In this document: positions 19,161 to 29,384 of the stretch, in pieces
Layout: every line of letters begins with the position of its first letter
Position numbering within the stretch: position 1 is the first letter of the stretch
Notes under the pieces: generated by a model
The model's input: only the letters and a program-made list of their open reading frames with translations
Database searches by the model: none
Told to the model about the DNA's origin: nothing
Assembly (NCBI GenBank): GCA_902635545.1
Contig: CACPOL010000005.1
Location: 1 to 64,000, forward strand
Direction: 5' to 3'
From: an uncultured Pelagibacteraceae bacterium
Lineage (GTDB): Bacteria; Pseudomonadota; Alphaproteobacteria; Pelagibacterales; Pelagibacteraceae
Length of the DNA: 64,000 nucleotides
Translations under genes and position numbers: made by a program

Positions 19161-20036
19161 TTGAAATATCTTTCTAACAGAAATGGTTTTTTAGGAATTG
19201 ACAATAAATTCAATTTCAAAGAAAAAGCTGTTATTGTTCCATTTGGTCTTGAAAAAACAGTAAGCTATGGTGGTGGGACAAAAAATGGACCAAAAGAGAT
19301 TATAAAAGCCTCACACCAAGTTGAGCTTTATGATGAAGAATTTAACTGTGAGCCATTTAAAAAAATTGGAATAAAAACTTTAAAACCTTTTAAAATTGAG
19401 AAAGATATTAAAAAAGCATTATCCCAAATTTCAAAAATAAATCAGGAACTTTTAGAAAGAAAACTTTTTCCAATGACATTTGGGGGTGAGCATTCTATAA
19501 CTTCAGGGTGTATCCACCCTTTTACTAAAAAGTTTAAAAAAATATGTCTTTTACATTTTGATGCACATGCAGACTTACGTGAAAGCTATAATGGAGAAAA
19601 ATTTTCTCATGCTTCTGCTATTAAAAGATGTTTAGATTTTTCAAATGTTTCTGTTATTTCATTTGGAATAAGAAATATTTCTAAAAACGAAGTTCCTTTT
19701 TTAAAAAAAAATTCTTCACGAATAAATATTTTTTGGGCAAAAGATAAAAATAAGTGGAATTTAAATAAATTTAAAAATCTTATAAAAAATAAAACAGTCT
19801 ATCTTACGTTTGATGTTGATGGGTTAGACTTAAGTATTATGCCAGCAACAGGAACACCAGAACCTGGTGGATTATTGTGGGATGAGACTTTAAATATTAT
19901 CAAGATTGCAGCAAAAAATTCTAAAATTGTTGGTGCAGATATAAATGAATTATCACCGATTAAAGGTTTTAATTCTTACAATTTTCTTGTTGCAAAATTA
20001 GCATATAAAATTTTATCTTATAAATTTTTATACTAA
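19161..20036 (+). CDS. Agmatinase/ureohydrolase family protein (TTG start)
   Basis: FGGEHSITSG, LLHFDAHADLRESY, LTFDVDGLDLSIMPATGTPEPGGL: ureohydrolase metal-binding motifs. Confidence 0.88.
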   Translation: MKYLSNRNGFLGIDNKFNFKEKAVIVPFGLEKTVSYGGGTKNGPKEIIKASHQVELYDEEFNCEPFKKIGIKTLKPFKIEKDIKKALSQISKINQELLERKLFPMTFGGEHSITSGCIHPFTKKFKKICLLHFDAHADLRESYNGEKFSHASAIKRCLDFSNVSVISFGIRNISKNEVPFLKKNSSRINIFWAKDKNKWNLNKFKNLIKNKTVYLTFDVDGLDLSIMPATGTPEPGGLLWDETLNIIKIAAKNSKIVGADINELSPIKGFNSYNFLVAKLAYKILSYKFLY

Positions 20037-20587
20037 ACCTTAACTGGTTTGAAAGTACTAAGAAGTAATTTAAAAGGAATTAGCATTATCAATGCTACAA
20101 ATATCTTTACAGCCAAATCGCCTAAAGATAATGTAATCCAGGGTATACCTGATCCATAGAAAGAAATTGAAAAAAATAAAAAAGTATCAACAGTAGATCC
20201 AATAAATGATGATACCAGTGGCGCAACAAACCATTTATTTTTTCTTAATTTATCAAAAATTTTTACATCTAATAATTGAGCAACTAAGAAAGCTGTTCCT
20301 GATCCAATAGCAATTCTTAAAGAAATTAAATCTGCGAAGTTAGTTGAAAATATAAGAGTAAAACTAATTCCAACCGCAAACCCAAAATAAACTATTTTTC
20401 TAGCAACAACACTCCCGTAAGACCTATTTGCAAGGTCAGTAATTAAAAATGCAATTGGATAACTAAATGCTCCATAAGTTAATATTTCTTCTAGACCATA
20501 ATATTTAATTGGGAATTGAACTAAATAATTTGAGGATAAAACAACCATCCCCATTAAAAAGGAAAGTAGTAAAAACAATCTATTCAT
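20033..20587 (-). CDS. Queuosine precursor transporter (YhhQ/VUT family)
   Basis: Hydrophobic 184 aa; SYPIAFLITDLANRSYG, GSTVDTFLFFSISFYGSGIPW. Confidence 0.85.
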   Translation of the reverse strand: MNRLFLLLSFLMGMVVLSSNYLVQFPIKYYGLEEILTYGAFSYPIAFLITDLANRSYGSVVARKIVYFGFAVGISFTLIFSTNFADLISLRIAIGSGTAFLVAQLLDVKIFDKLRKNKWFVAPLVSSFIGSTVDTFLFFSISFYGSGIPWITLSLGDLAVKIFVALIMLIPFKLLLSTFKPVKV

Positions 20588-20898
20588 TATACAGATTTTG
20601 ATGTGGATGTTTTTCTAAATGGGACTTTAATTAATAAATTTTTTTTTAATTTTTTCAGTCTAGGAGATAAATTTTTATTTTTGACATTTTTCAAAAAATC
20701 ATCAAAACTTCCTCTTTTATCAACAGACCTTACACCTGCGTTACTGACAGTTAGTTTTAAACTTCGGTTTAAAATTTGACTTGTAAATCTAACTTTTTTT
20801 AAATTAGGAAGAAATCTCCTTTTTGTTTTATTGTTAGCATGGCTAACGTTATGTCCCTTCATAGGAATTTTTCCAGTTAGTTCACATTTTTTAGTCAT
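20587..20898 (-). CDS. rpmB: 50S ribosomal protein L28
   Basis: [33 protein letters not shown]. Confidence 0.95.
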   Translation of the reverse strand: MTKKCELTGKIPMKGHNVSHANNKTKRRFLPNLKKVRFTSQILNRSLKLTVSNAGVRSVDKRGSFDDFLKNVKNKNLSPRLKKLKKNLLIKVPFRKTSTSKSV

Positions 20899-20907
20899 AA
20901 GTTAATG

Positions 20908-20938
20908 ATTATATAGAATGCAACATCAAATACGTCAA
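20908..20938 (-). promoter_or_regulatory. Sigma70-like promoter of rpmB
   Basis: On the minus strand TTGACG (20938-20933) and TATATA/TATAAT (20915-20908), spacer 17-19 nt. Confidence 0.6.
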
Positions 20939-20954
20939 GTTTTTTAAAAAAAAT

Positions 20955-22001
20955 TTAATTCTTTTTACCTATTATTTCTTTGAAATTTTTAACACCATCT
21001 CTTAACAAGAGTTCTTTTAACTCTTGTTTTATTTTTCCTACAATATTTGGTCCTTGAAAAACCATTCCTGTATACAATTGAACGTAGTCCGCGCCAGCCA
21101 AAAATTTTACATAGGCACTCTTTCCAGAATCTACACCTCCTACTCCAATAATTTTTATTTTACCCTTTAATAGTTTATAAAATTTTGAAATTAGTTCATT
21201 AGATTTTTTTTCAAGAGGTTTTCCTGACAATCCTCCCTTTTCATGTTTATTTATATTTATTAAATTTTCTCTACATTTATCTGTCGAATTAGAAATGATC
21301 AAAGCAGCAATATTGTATTTAAATAAAACTTCACTTATTTGAAATATTTGTTTTTCAGATATATCTGGAGAAATTTTTATTACTATTGGTATTTTCGAAT
21401 TTAAATTATTTCTTTCTTTTTCAATTGCTTTAATTAGTTCATCAAATTTTGTGCTTTCATGAAAATCTCTTAAAGCTTCTGTGTTTGGTGAAGAAATATT
21501 TATAGTAATATAATCCGCAATATCATGAAAAGTTTTTAACCCAATTATATAATCATTTAACCTATTAGTAGTTTCTTTATTAGGTCCTATGTTAATCCCA
21601 AGTAGGCCAGTAGGCAAATTTGATCTTATTCTCGAATTAATATTTTTTGAACCTAAATTGTTAAATCCCAATCTATTTATGAGAGCCTCATCCTCTATTA
21701 GTCTGAAAACTCTAGGTTTAGGATTTCCATGTTGTTTAAGAGGAGTAATAGTACCTACCTCTACAAAACCAAAACCAAGCTTGAATAATTGATTAAATAT
21801 TTCAGCATTTTTATCAAACCCAGCTGCCATACCAATTGGATTATTTATTTTTTTACCAAATAACTCAGTCTGAAAAAATGAGTCATATTTTTTTTCTTCA
21901 AAAATATTTGGTAAAATATTTAGCTTTAAAGACTTAACTGCTAGTGTATGTGCTAATTCAGGATCAAATTTAAAAATTAAGGATCTGAATTTATCAAACA
22001 T
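20955..22001 (-). CDS. pyrD: Dihydroorotate dehydrogenase (quinone), class 2
   Basis: NPIGMAAGFDKNAE, GFGFVEVGTITPLKQHGNPKPRVFRL, IGVGGVDSG. Confidence 0.95.
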   Translation of the reverse strand: MFDKFRSLIFKFDPELAHTLAVKSLKLNILPNIFEEKKYDSFFQTELFGKKINNPIGMAAGFDKNAEIFNQLFKLGFGFVEVGTITPLKQHGNPKPRVFRLIEDEALINRLGFNNLGSKNINSRIRSNLPTGLLGINIGPNKETTNRLNDYIIGLKTFHDIADYITINISSPNTEALRDFHESTKFDELIKAIEKERNNLNSKIPIVIKISPDISEKQIFQISEVLFKYNIAALIISNSTDKCRENLININKHEKGGLSGKPLEKKSNELISKFYKLLKGKIKIIGVGGVDSGKSAYVKFLAGADYVQLYTGMVFQGPNIVGKIKQELKELLLRDGVKNFKEIIGKKN

Positions 22002-23568
22002 TAAGTAATTTATCTTTTATAAGTTGTTTAGTTTCTTTTACTCCAAAAAAGCTTATAAAAAAGCCCATTCTTGGACCATTTTCTTCACCAAAGATTACCT
22101 CATAAATCAACTTAAACCAATCTCTAAGATTTTCAGAATATCCATTCTCTTTACCAGTAGAGTAAATTAATGTTTGAATCTCCTCTGGTTTCATTTCATC
22201 AGTACATTTTTCTAGGGCACTTATCAACGACTCTAAAGCTTTTTTTTCATTTTGATTTGGTTTTTTATAATTTTTTCTTAATTTTATCACTGAATCAAAA
22301 TATTTTATAGCATATCCAATTAATGAATCAAAAATTGGATAATCTTTTTTATTTATATTAGGTTTATATTTTTTAACAAATTTCCAAAGCAAATCCTTAT
22401 TATTTGCATTACTTGTTTCCACTAAATTTAAAAGCATCGAGAATGGCATAATCATTTTTTCTTGAGGTATTATACCATTATGAACATGCCAAACAGGATT
22501 CATCAATAATTGTAACTCATTTTGACTTTTTGCTTTATCAATAAATTCCAAATATTCATCTACTGCTTTTGGGACTATCTCATCATAAAGTTTTTTTGCT
22601 CTTTTTGGATTCTGGTACATATACATTGATAAACTTTCAGGTGAAGCAAATTCTAGCCACTGATCAATTGTAATACCATTTCCCTTAGATTTAGAAATTT
22701 TTTCACCTTTTTCATCTAAAAAAAGTTCATATGCAAATCCAGATGGATTTTTTTTTCCTAAAAGTTTGACAATTTTTGTTGAAAGTATTGCACTTTCTAT
22801 AAGATCTTTACCATACATTTCATAATCTACATCCAGTGCATACCATCTCATTGCCCAATCAACTTTCCATTGCAATTTGCAGTTTCCATTCAGGATACTT
22901 ACTTCAAGTTTTTTTCCATTATTATCAAAAACTATTTTTGACTTGTCTTTCAAAATTTCTAGAACTGGTATTTCAAGCACAGAACCAGTATCTGGGCATA
23001 TTGGTAAAAATGGACTGTAAGTTTTTTGTCTTTCTTTTCCTAAAGTTGGAATAATTATATCCATTATACCATTATAGTTTTCAAGAACTAATTGTAATGT
23101 CGAATTAAAAAAACCACTAGTGTAAAGCTTTGTTGAGCTTTTAAAATTATATTGAAAGTTAAAATTATCTAAAAATTTTTTTAACATTTCATTATTGTGC
23201 TGACCAAAACTATCAAATTTTTTAAATGGATCAGGAACCTTAGTTAAAGGTTTATGTAAATGATTCTTTAAAAGAGATTGATTAGGAATATTATCTGGAA
23301 TTTTTCTTAGTCCGTCCATATCATCGGAAAAGGTGATAATTTCAGTCGGTAAGTTAGTAATTTTTTTTATAGCATTAACCATCATGGAAGTTCTTGCTAC
23401 TTCTCCGAAAGTTCCTATGTGGGGAAGTCCACTTGGTCCATATCCTGTTTGTAATGTAATTTTTCCTTTTTTCTCAATAAAAGATTTCCGCTCACGTAAC
23501 ATTTTTTTTGCTTCAACAAAGGGCCAAGCGTTAGTTTTATCTAAATTTTCATTTTTTATCATTAGCAA
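21994..23568 (-). CDS. lysS: Lysyl-tRNA synthetase, class I
   Basis: TGYGPSGLPHIGTFGEVART (HIGH-type) and KISKSKGNG (KMSKS-type) motifs. Confidence 0.95.
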   Translation of the reverse strand: MLMIKNENLDKTNAWPFVEAKKMLRERKSFIEKKGKITLQTGYGPSGLPHIGTFGEVARTSMMVNAIKKITNLPTEIITFSDDMDGLRKIPDNIPNQSLLKNHLHKPLTKVPDPFKKFDSFGQHNNEMLKKFLDNFNFQYNFKSSTKLYTSGFFNSTLQLVLENYNGIMDIIIPTLGKERQKTYSPFLPICPDTGSVLEIPVLEILKDKSKIVFDNNGKKLEVSILNGNCKLQWKVDWAMRWYALDVDYEMYGKDLIESAILSTKIVKLLGKKNPSGFAYELFLDEKGEKISKSKGNGITIDQWLEFASPESLSMYMYQNPKRAKKLYDEIVPKAVDEYLEFIDKAKSQNELQLLMNPVWHVHNGIIPQEKMIMPFSMLLNLVETSNANNKDLLWKFVKKYKPNINKKDYPIFDSLIGYAIKYFDSVIKLRKNYKKPNQNEKKALESLISALEKCTDEMKPEEIQTLIYSTGKENGYSENLRDWFKLIYEVIFGEENGPRMGFFISFFGVKETKQLIKDKLLNV

Positions 23569-23653
23569 TTCTCACAAAATATCTTATATTTTGAGCATTT
23601 AATAATTCTTATAGAGTTGAAATTTATTTACCATAAAATAATGTTCTTTCAAA

Positions 23654-25099
23654 ATGTCTAATTACAAAACTGTTTTTTTTACCTTAGGTGTTTTGCAAAT
23701 AATTCTTGGAATATCTATGATCATTCCAATTCTCACTCAAATTATATATTCTGAATTAGACTCTTCGTTCATAGGGGCATCTGTTACAACTGTTATATTT
23801 GGCTCATTATTTTTTCTATCTAATTTAAATCATGATAAAAAATTAAATTTACAACAAGCTTTTTTGTTAACAGCATTATCCTGGCTAAGTATTGCAATTT
23901 TTGGATCTCTACCATTTATATTTTCTCCATTGAACTTAGATATAACTGACGCTTTTTTTGAGAGCATGTCAGGAATAACAACCACAGGTTCAACAATTAT
24001 TTCCAACTTAGAAAATACTCCTAAAGGAATTTTATTATGGAGAGCATTATTACAATGGCTAGGTGGTATTGGAATAATTGTCATGGCTATAACCTTGATG
24101 CCAATAATGAATGTTGGTGGAATGCAATTATTTAAAATTTCAAGCAATGATTCTTCCGAAAAAATATTGCCAAAATCTAAGGAAATAGCTCTAAGACTAA
24201 TCTATATTTACTTTGGTTTAACTCTTTTATGTGGAACGACTTATAAAATTTTTGGTATGAATTATTTTGATAGTGTGACTCATTCAATGACCACAATAGC
24301 AACAGGTGGATTTTCAAATTATAATGACTCAATCGGTTATTTTAAAAGTGCTTATATTGAAATTTCATCAATTATATTTATTATCTTAGGCAGTTTACCT
24401 TTTATAGCCTATATAAAATTTTTAAATGGAGATAAAAAAATATTCCTAAACGATATTCAAATAAGATCTTTTATAAAAATAATCATTTTTTCAATAATTC
24501 TTCTATCTACTTATTTAATAATTCAAAATGACGGTATTTCAGAATTTAATATAAGACGAATAATTTTTAATATCATTTCTATTTTAACTGGAACAGGTTA
24601 TGTTACAGGAGAATTTGATAACTTGGGTAATTTCCCAATAATATTTTTTTTAATACTAATGTTCATTGGTGGATGTGCAGGTTCGACAACTTGTGGAATT
24701 AAAGTCTTTAGAATCCAAATTTTGTTTTCATTTATTAAAAATCAACTAAAAAAAATTATTTATCCAAGAGGGATATTTATAATTAAATATGATAAAAATA
24801 GTGTTGATGATAAATTCATGGCCTCAATAATTACCTTCATTTACTTTTACTTCGTAATATTTTTCATATTAACTGCTCTCTTGTCATTGACTGGTTTAGA
24901 TTTTATTACATCAATATCTGGAGCTGCAACCTCAATATCAAATGTTGGTCCAGGGTTGGGTTCGGTAATAGGACCTAATGGTAATTTTGCTTCTTTGCCA
25001 GATTTATCAAAATGGATTTTATCAATTGGCATGATATTAGGTAGACTTGAACTATTTGCTATCTTAGTATTGTTTTTACCATCTTTTTGGAGAAACTAA
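23654..25099 (+). CDS. trkH: Trk/Ktr-type potassium uptake protein TrkH
   Basis: FESMSGITTTGSTI, MTTIATGGFSNY, LTGTGYVTGEFD, AATSISNVGPGLG: four P-loop filters. Confidence 0.92.
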   Translation: MSNYKTVFFTLGVLQIILGISMIIPILTQIIYSELDSSFIGASVTTVIFGSLFFLSNLNHDKKLNLQQAFLLTALSWLSIAIFGSLPFIFSPLNLDITDAFFESMSGITTTGSTIISNLENTPKGILLWRALLQWLGGIGIIVMAITLMPIMNVGGMQLFKISSNDSSEKILPKSKEIALRLIYIYFGLTLLCGTTYKIFGMNYFDSVTHSMTTIATGGFSNYNDSIGYFKSAYIEISSIIFIILGSLPFIAYIKFLNGDKKIFLNDIQIRSFIKIIIFSIILLSTYLIIQNDGISEFNIRRIIFNIISILTGTGYVTGEFDNLGNFPIIFFLILMFIGGCAGSTTCGIKVFRIQILFSFIKNQLKKIIYPRGIFIIKYDKNSVDDKFMASIITFIYFYFVIFFILTALLSLTGLDFITSISGAATSISNVGPGLGSVIGPNGNFASLPDLSKWILSIGMILGRLELFAILVLFLPSFWRN

Positions 25100-26475
25100 T
25101 GATAGAAGTAAAAAAACAATCAATCTCGGAAACATTTTCAATTTATCTCGATATGAGAATGTTAAAAATACTTTTACTTGGAGCTATCTCGGGCTTTCCA
25201 TGGGTATTGATTGGTAGCAGTTTAAGTTTATGGTTGAAAGAAGATGGATTAAGCAGATCAACAGTTGGGTGGGCTGGACTAATATTTGCCGTATATGCTT
25301 TTAACTATTTATGGGCACCTTTAATTGACCGAATACAAATACCCTTTTTAACAAAAAAAATTGGTCATAGAAGAGGTTGGATTATTTTGATGCAAATTTT
25401 TATTCTATTTTCGCTTATAATTTGGAGCGTTATCAATCCAACTGAAAATTTGTCTTTAGTAATTTCAATAGGTTTAATAATTGCAATTGCCTCCGCCACT
25501 CAGGATATTACGGTTGATGCTTTAAGAATTGAACAAATTGGTGAAAATGAGGGAAAATCTATGGCAGCTGGAGCAGCAATGGCCGTTGTTGGTTGGTGGA
25601 CAGGTTATAAACTGGGTGGTGTACTATCTCTTTTTTCTGCCGAATTTTTACAAAATGCTGGCTACGAAAATTATTGGCAATTAACATTTTTATTTTTGTG
25701 TATTTTAATAATTTTAATGAATATTGGTTTAATGTTTATAAATGAAGCAGATAGCTTTGACAGAAAAAATAAACAAAAAAATAATGATAGATTAATTTCA
25801 AGTAGATTTAAAAGAAATAACATACTTACAAAATTAATAACCTGGATTGGTGGTACTATAAGTGGTCCCATAATAAGTTTTTTTAAAAAGAATGGTTTCT
25901 CAATAGCATTAAGTATTTTAGGATTTGTTTTTTTATTTAAAGTTGGTGAGGCTTTTCTTGGTAGAATGTCTATTATATTTTATAAAGAAATAGGTTTCAG
26001 CAAGGCAGATATAGCAATCTATTCTAAAACTTTAGGTTGGATTACGACTGTTATATTCACTCTCTTGGGTGGTTTGCTTGTAATTAGATCAGGTGTTTTA
26101 AAAGCAATGTTTTTAGCAGGCATTATAATGGCAAGTACGAATATTTTATTTAGTATACTAGCTTGGAGTGATAAGTCTGAATTACTTTTTGCAATAGCAG
26201 TAATTTTTGATGATATCGCAGCAGCATTTGCTACGGTAGCTTTTGTAGCTTTTATTTCATTGTTAGTAGATAGAGCATATACCGCAACACAATATGCGCT
26301 TTTAGCCTCAATAGGTACAGCAGGAAGAACTACTCTTGCCTCATCTTCAGGGGCTCTAGTGGACTCGTTAAATGGAGATTGGGGAATTTTTTTTATCTTA
26401 ACCGCTCTCATGGTGTTACCCTCACTTATCATACTATGGATAATAAAAAATAAACTTCAACTTAATGAAAAATAA
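25087..26475 (+). CDS. AmpG-like MFS permease (muropeptide transporter family)
   Basis: LLLGAISGFPWVLIGSSLSLWLKEDGLSRSTVGWAGLIFAVYAFNYLWAPLIDR; ASATQDITVDALRIE. Confidence 0.85.
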   Translation: MEKLMIEVKKQSISETFSIYLDMRMLKILLLGAISGFPWVLIGSSLSLWLKEDGLSRSTVGWAGLIFAVYAFNYLWAPLIDRIQIPFLTKKIGHRRGWIILMQIFILFSLIIWSVINPTENLSLVISIGLIIAIASATQDITVDALRIEQIGENEGKSMAAGAAMAVVGWWTGYKLGGVLSLFSAEFLQNAGYENYWQLTFLFLCILIILMNIGLMFINEADSFDRKNKQKNNDRLISSRFKRNNILTKLITWIGGTISGPIISFFKKNGFSIALSILGFVFLFKVGEAFLGRMSIIFYKEIGFSKADIAIYSKTLGWITTVIFTLLGGLLVIRSGVLKAMFLAGIIMASTNILFSILAWSDKSELLFAIAVIFDDIAAAFATVAFVAFISLLVDRAYTATQYALLASIGTAGRTTLASSSGALVDSLNGDWGIFFILTALMVLPSLIILWIIKNKLQLNEK

Positions 26476-27217
26476 CTTTCTTAATTACTCAGCTTCAAAT
26501 ATATATTCTCGACCTTCATCTAATTCAGAGGTGGTATCTCAAATTTTATATGGAGAAAAATTTTATATAATATCAAAAAACAAAAAATGGATTAAAATAA
26601 AGACCAGTTTTGATAATTATATTGGCTACATAAAAAAAACTAAATTCAAAAATAAATTTAAACCAACGTTAAAAATTTATAAAATCAAATCTCAAATTTT
26701 TAGACAAGTAAAAGGGAAATTAAGAAAAACTAAAAATTTTCTTTATTTTGCAACTGGAATCGAGATAAAAAATAAAAAGGGAAATTATATTGAATTTGAT
26801 AAAAATAAATGGATTAAAAAAAAAGATACAAGAAACATAAATCACCATGAAAAAAATTTTGTTAAAATACTTAGAGAATTTATTAATAAAAAATATTTAT
26901 GGGGTGGTAAAACTTGTGATGGTATTGATTGCTCTGCTTTAATTCAAATTTATTTTTATTATAATCGAATTTTTTTTCCAAGAGACACCAAAGATCAAAT
27001 AAAAAAATGTAAAAAAATTAAAGTTAAAAAATTTTCAAAAGGTGACATAATTTTTTGGAAAGGTCATGTTGGAATATGCATAAATAAATCAAAATTTATT
27101 CATGCTTATGGTCCTTATAAAAAAGTTCTCATTATGAATACAAATTTTACAATAAATTTAATAAAAAAGACCGCAAAATTATTTGTAAAAAAAATCAGTA
27201 ATATTAGTAATTATTAG
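26465..27217 (+). CDS. NlpC/P60 endopeptidase with SH3-like N-terminus
   Basis: SH3-like N-terminal half; YLWGGKTCDGIDCSALIQIYF catalytic Cys motif; GDIIFWKGHVGICINKSKFIHA. Confidence 0.88.
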   Translation: MKNNFLNYSASNIYSRPSSNSEVVSQILYGEKFYIISKNKKWIKIKTSFDNYIGYIKKTKFKNKFKPTLKIYKIKSQIFRQVKGKLRKTKNFLYFATGIEIKNKKGNYIEFDKNKWIKKKDTRNINHHEKNFVKILREFINKKYLWGGKTCDGIDCSALIQIYFYYNRIFFPRDTKDQIKKCKKIKVKKFSKGDIIFWKGHVGICINKSKFIHAYGPYKKVLIMNTNFTINLIKKTAKLFVKKISNISNY

Positions 27218-28110
27218 TCACGACCAAAATCAGGTCTATTTATATCTTGTTTGAGTTTAATTATTTGTGATCTCACTTTTTTTGTTTGTATCAATTTTTT
27301 CAAAATTGATTTGTGATTTTCAGATTTAAGGTCTTTTTTAAAAGAATTCAAATTTTTGATAAATAAATCAATAGCTTTTGACACATTTTTTTTGTTATCA
27401 AAAAGAATATCTCTCCACATAATCTCATTTGATGCTGCTATTCTAGAAAAGTCTCGTAAGCCACCAGCGCTATACTTTAATAATTCATAATTTTGTTTTT
27501 TTTCAAAATCTTGGGCTGATTTAACTAAATTATAAGCTACTAAATGCGGCAAATGACTTGTTATTGAAAAAATTTTGTCATGCTTTACAGAATTCATAAT
27601 TACGGTCTTTGAACCAATTTTTTTCCAAAAAAAACTTAAAAATTTAAGATTTTTTTTATTTGATCTTTTATCTTTTATCAAGATGCACCACTTGTTCTCA
27701 AAAAGATTTTGTTTTCCATACTCTGGCCCACTGACCTCTGATCCAGCAATCGGATGACTAGATGTCCAAAAAATATTTTTTTTTAAATTTTTGTTAATTA
27801 CTTGTAAAGACTTTAATTTTGATGATCCCAAATCTGTAATAATATGCTTTGAAGTAAGATATTTATTAATCTTTAAAATAATTTTTTTATATTCACTCAT
27901 TGGTGTACAAAAAATAATAAAATTTGAATTTTCAACACCTTTTTTTAAATTAGGAATTAAAATTCCAGGTAATTTTAATCTTTTAATTTTTGAAATATTT
28001 TTTTTTGATTTTTCATAAATAAATATTTTTTTAGCTAATCTTTTTTTTGCAATCCTTCGTAATAATGATGAACCCAATAATCCACATCCTATAATTAAAA
28101 TATTTTTCAT
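27214..28110 (-). CDS. tyrA: Prephenate/arogenate dehydrogenase
   Basis: ILIIGCGLLGSSLLRRIAKK; HPIAGSEVSGPEYG; SHLPHLVAYNLV. Confidence 0.9.
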   Translation of the reverse strand: MKNILIIGCGLLGSSLLRRIAKKRLAKKIFIYEKSKKNISKIKRLKLPGILIPNLKKGVENSNFIIFCTPMSEYKKIILKINKYLTSKHIITDLGSSKLKSLQVINKNLKKNIFWTSSHPIAGSEVSGPEYGKQNLFENKWCILIKDKRSNKKNLKFLSFFWKKIGSKTVIMNSVKHDKIFSITSHLPHLVAYNLVKSAQDFEKKQNYELLKYSAGGLRDFSRIAASNEIMWRDILFDNKKNVSKAIDLFIKNLNSFKKDLKSENHKSILKKLIQTKKVRSQIIKLKQDINRPDFGRD

Positions 28111-29192
28111 TTTTTAAATATTCTTTCAACTGCCTGCATAAATTTTATATTATCAATTTTTGAACCAACAGTTAGTCTTAATTTATTTTTTATTTTATAA
28201 CCATCCTCTGTTGACCTTAAGATTATACCTGATTTTTTTAATCTATTATAAAAGTATTTTGCTTTAAATTTACACTTACTAAAGTCCAATAATAAAAAGT
28301 TCGCAGAAACTTCATTAGTATTTATATTATACTTACTTAAAAATGATTTTAATTTTCCTGCATAAAAAAAGTTATGTTTGATTGACCGTGAAATAAATTT
28401 TGAATCCTTTAAAGACTCAATAGCTGCTATTTGAGCAATTCCATTAACATTAAATGGTGGTTTAATTATTTTTAAACCATTTATTATCTTTTTCGATCCA
28501 TAACCCCACCCAACTCTTAATGATGATAAACCATAAATTTTTGAAAATGTTCTCAAAACAAAAACATTATCTTTATTTTTAAATAAGTCTAAACCAGAAA
28601 TATAATCTCTATTTTTCATATATTCTGCGTAAGCATCATCAACAACTAATAATATATTCTTTCTCAATTTTTTTCTTAATTTTAATAATTCAGACTTATT
28701 TAAATAAGTTCCAGTCGGATTATTCGGATTTGCAATAAATACTATCTTTGTTTTTTTTGTGACTTTTTTTAATATTTCAAAAATTGATATTTTAAAATTT
28801 TTTTCTTTAGCAAAAACTACTTTTGCACCGATTATTTTTGAATAGATTCTATACATCAAGAAACTAAATTGAGGAACTATTACTTCATCCCTAGATTTCA
28901 AAAATAACTGACACAACATTTGGATAACCTCATCCGATCCTGCTCCACAAATTATCTTATTATAGTCACATTTAAATTTTTTTGAAATTTGACCTCTTAA
29001 GTTTTTTGATTGTCCGTCTGGATATCTAAAAAAATTAATATTATTATTTGATAGGATTTTTTTTACTTTTGAACTTACTCCTAATGCAGACTCATTCGCA
29101 GACAATTTAATTACTTTTTGTAATCTTTTTGAACCTGATTTGCCTGGCTCATAGGCTTCTATATCAAATTTTTTAAATCTAATTGTTGTCAT
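28107..29192 (-). CDS. hisC: Histidinol-phosphate aminotransferase
   Basis: PLP aminotransferase I/II; FIANPNNPTGTYL, VDDAYAEY, LRTFSKIYGLSSLRVGWG. Confidence 0.92.
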   Translation of the reverse strand: MTTIRFKKFDIEAYEPGKSGSKRLQKVIKLSANESALGVSSKVKKILSNNNINFFRYPDGQSKNLRGQISKKFKCDYNKIICGAGSDEVIQMLCQLFLKSRDEVIVPQFSFLMYRIYSKIIGAKVVFAKEKNFKISIFEILKKVTKKTKIVFIANPNNPTGTYLNKSELLKLRKKLRKNILLVVDDAYAEYMKNRDYISGLDLFKNKDNVFVLRTFSKIYGLSSLRVGWGYGSKKIINGLKIIKPPFNVNGIAQIAAIESLKDSKFISRSIKHNFFYAGKLKSFLSKYNINTNEVSANFLLLDFSKCKFKAKYFYNRLKKSGIILRSTEDGYKIKNKLRLTVGSKIDNIKFMQAVERIFKK

Positions 29193-29265
29193 GTTTTTAA
29201 ATTTAAGCCCTTTATAAATAAAATAACAATTTTTTATATAGTATTAGTGAAATTATTTTTAAAAA

Positions 29266-29294
29266 TTGACATACTAAATAACTTCTAGTACAAA
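29266..29294 (+). promoter_or_regulatory. Promoter driving SAM-II/metX
   Basis: TTGACA (29266-29271), 17-nt spacer, TACAAA (29289-29294), placing the start near the riboswitch 5' end. Confidence 0.65.
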
Positions 29295-29299
29295 ATTTA

Positions 29300-29350
29300 T
29301 GCGCTGATTTACCTGAATTGCGAGCGCTTTAAAAAAACCGCTAAAAAAGT
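29300..29350 (+). ncRNA. SAM-II riboswitch
   Basis: GCGCTGATTTACCTGAATTGCGAGCGC...CCGCTAAAAAAG: P1 stem GCGCT/AGCGC, GATTTA..C..TTGC core and downstream GCTAAA pseudoknot strand, 35 nt before metX. Confidence 0.9.
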
Positions 29351-29384
29351 TTTTTTTCTCACAATTCATTTACCAGCATTTATT

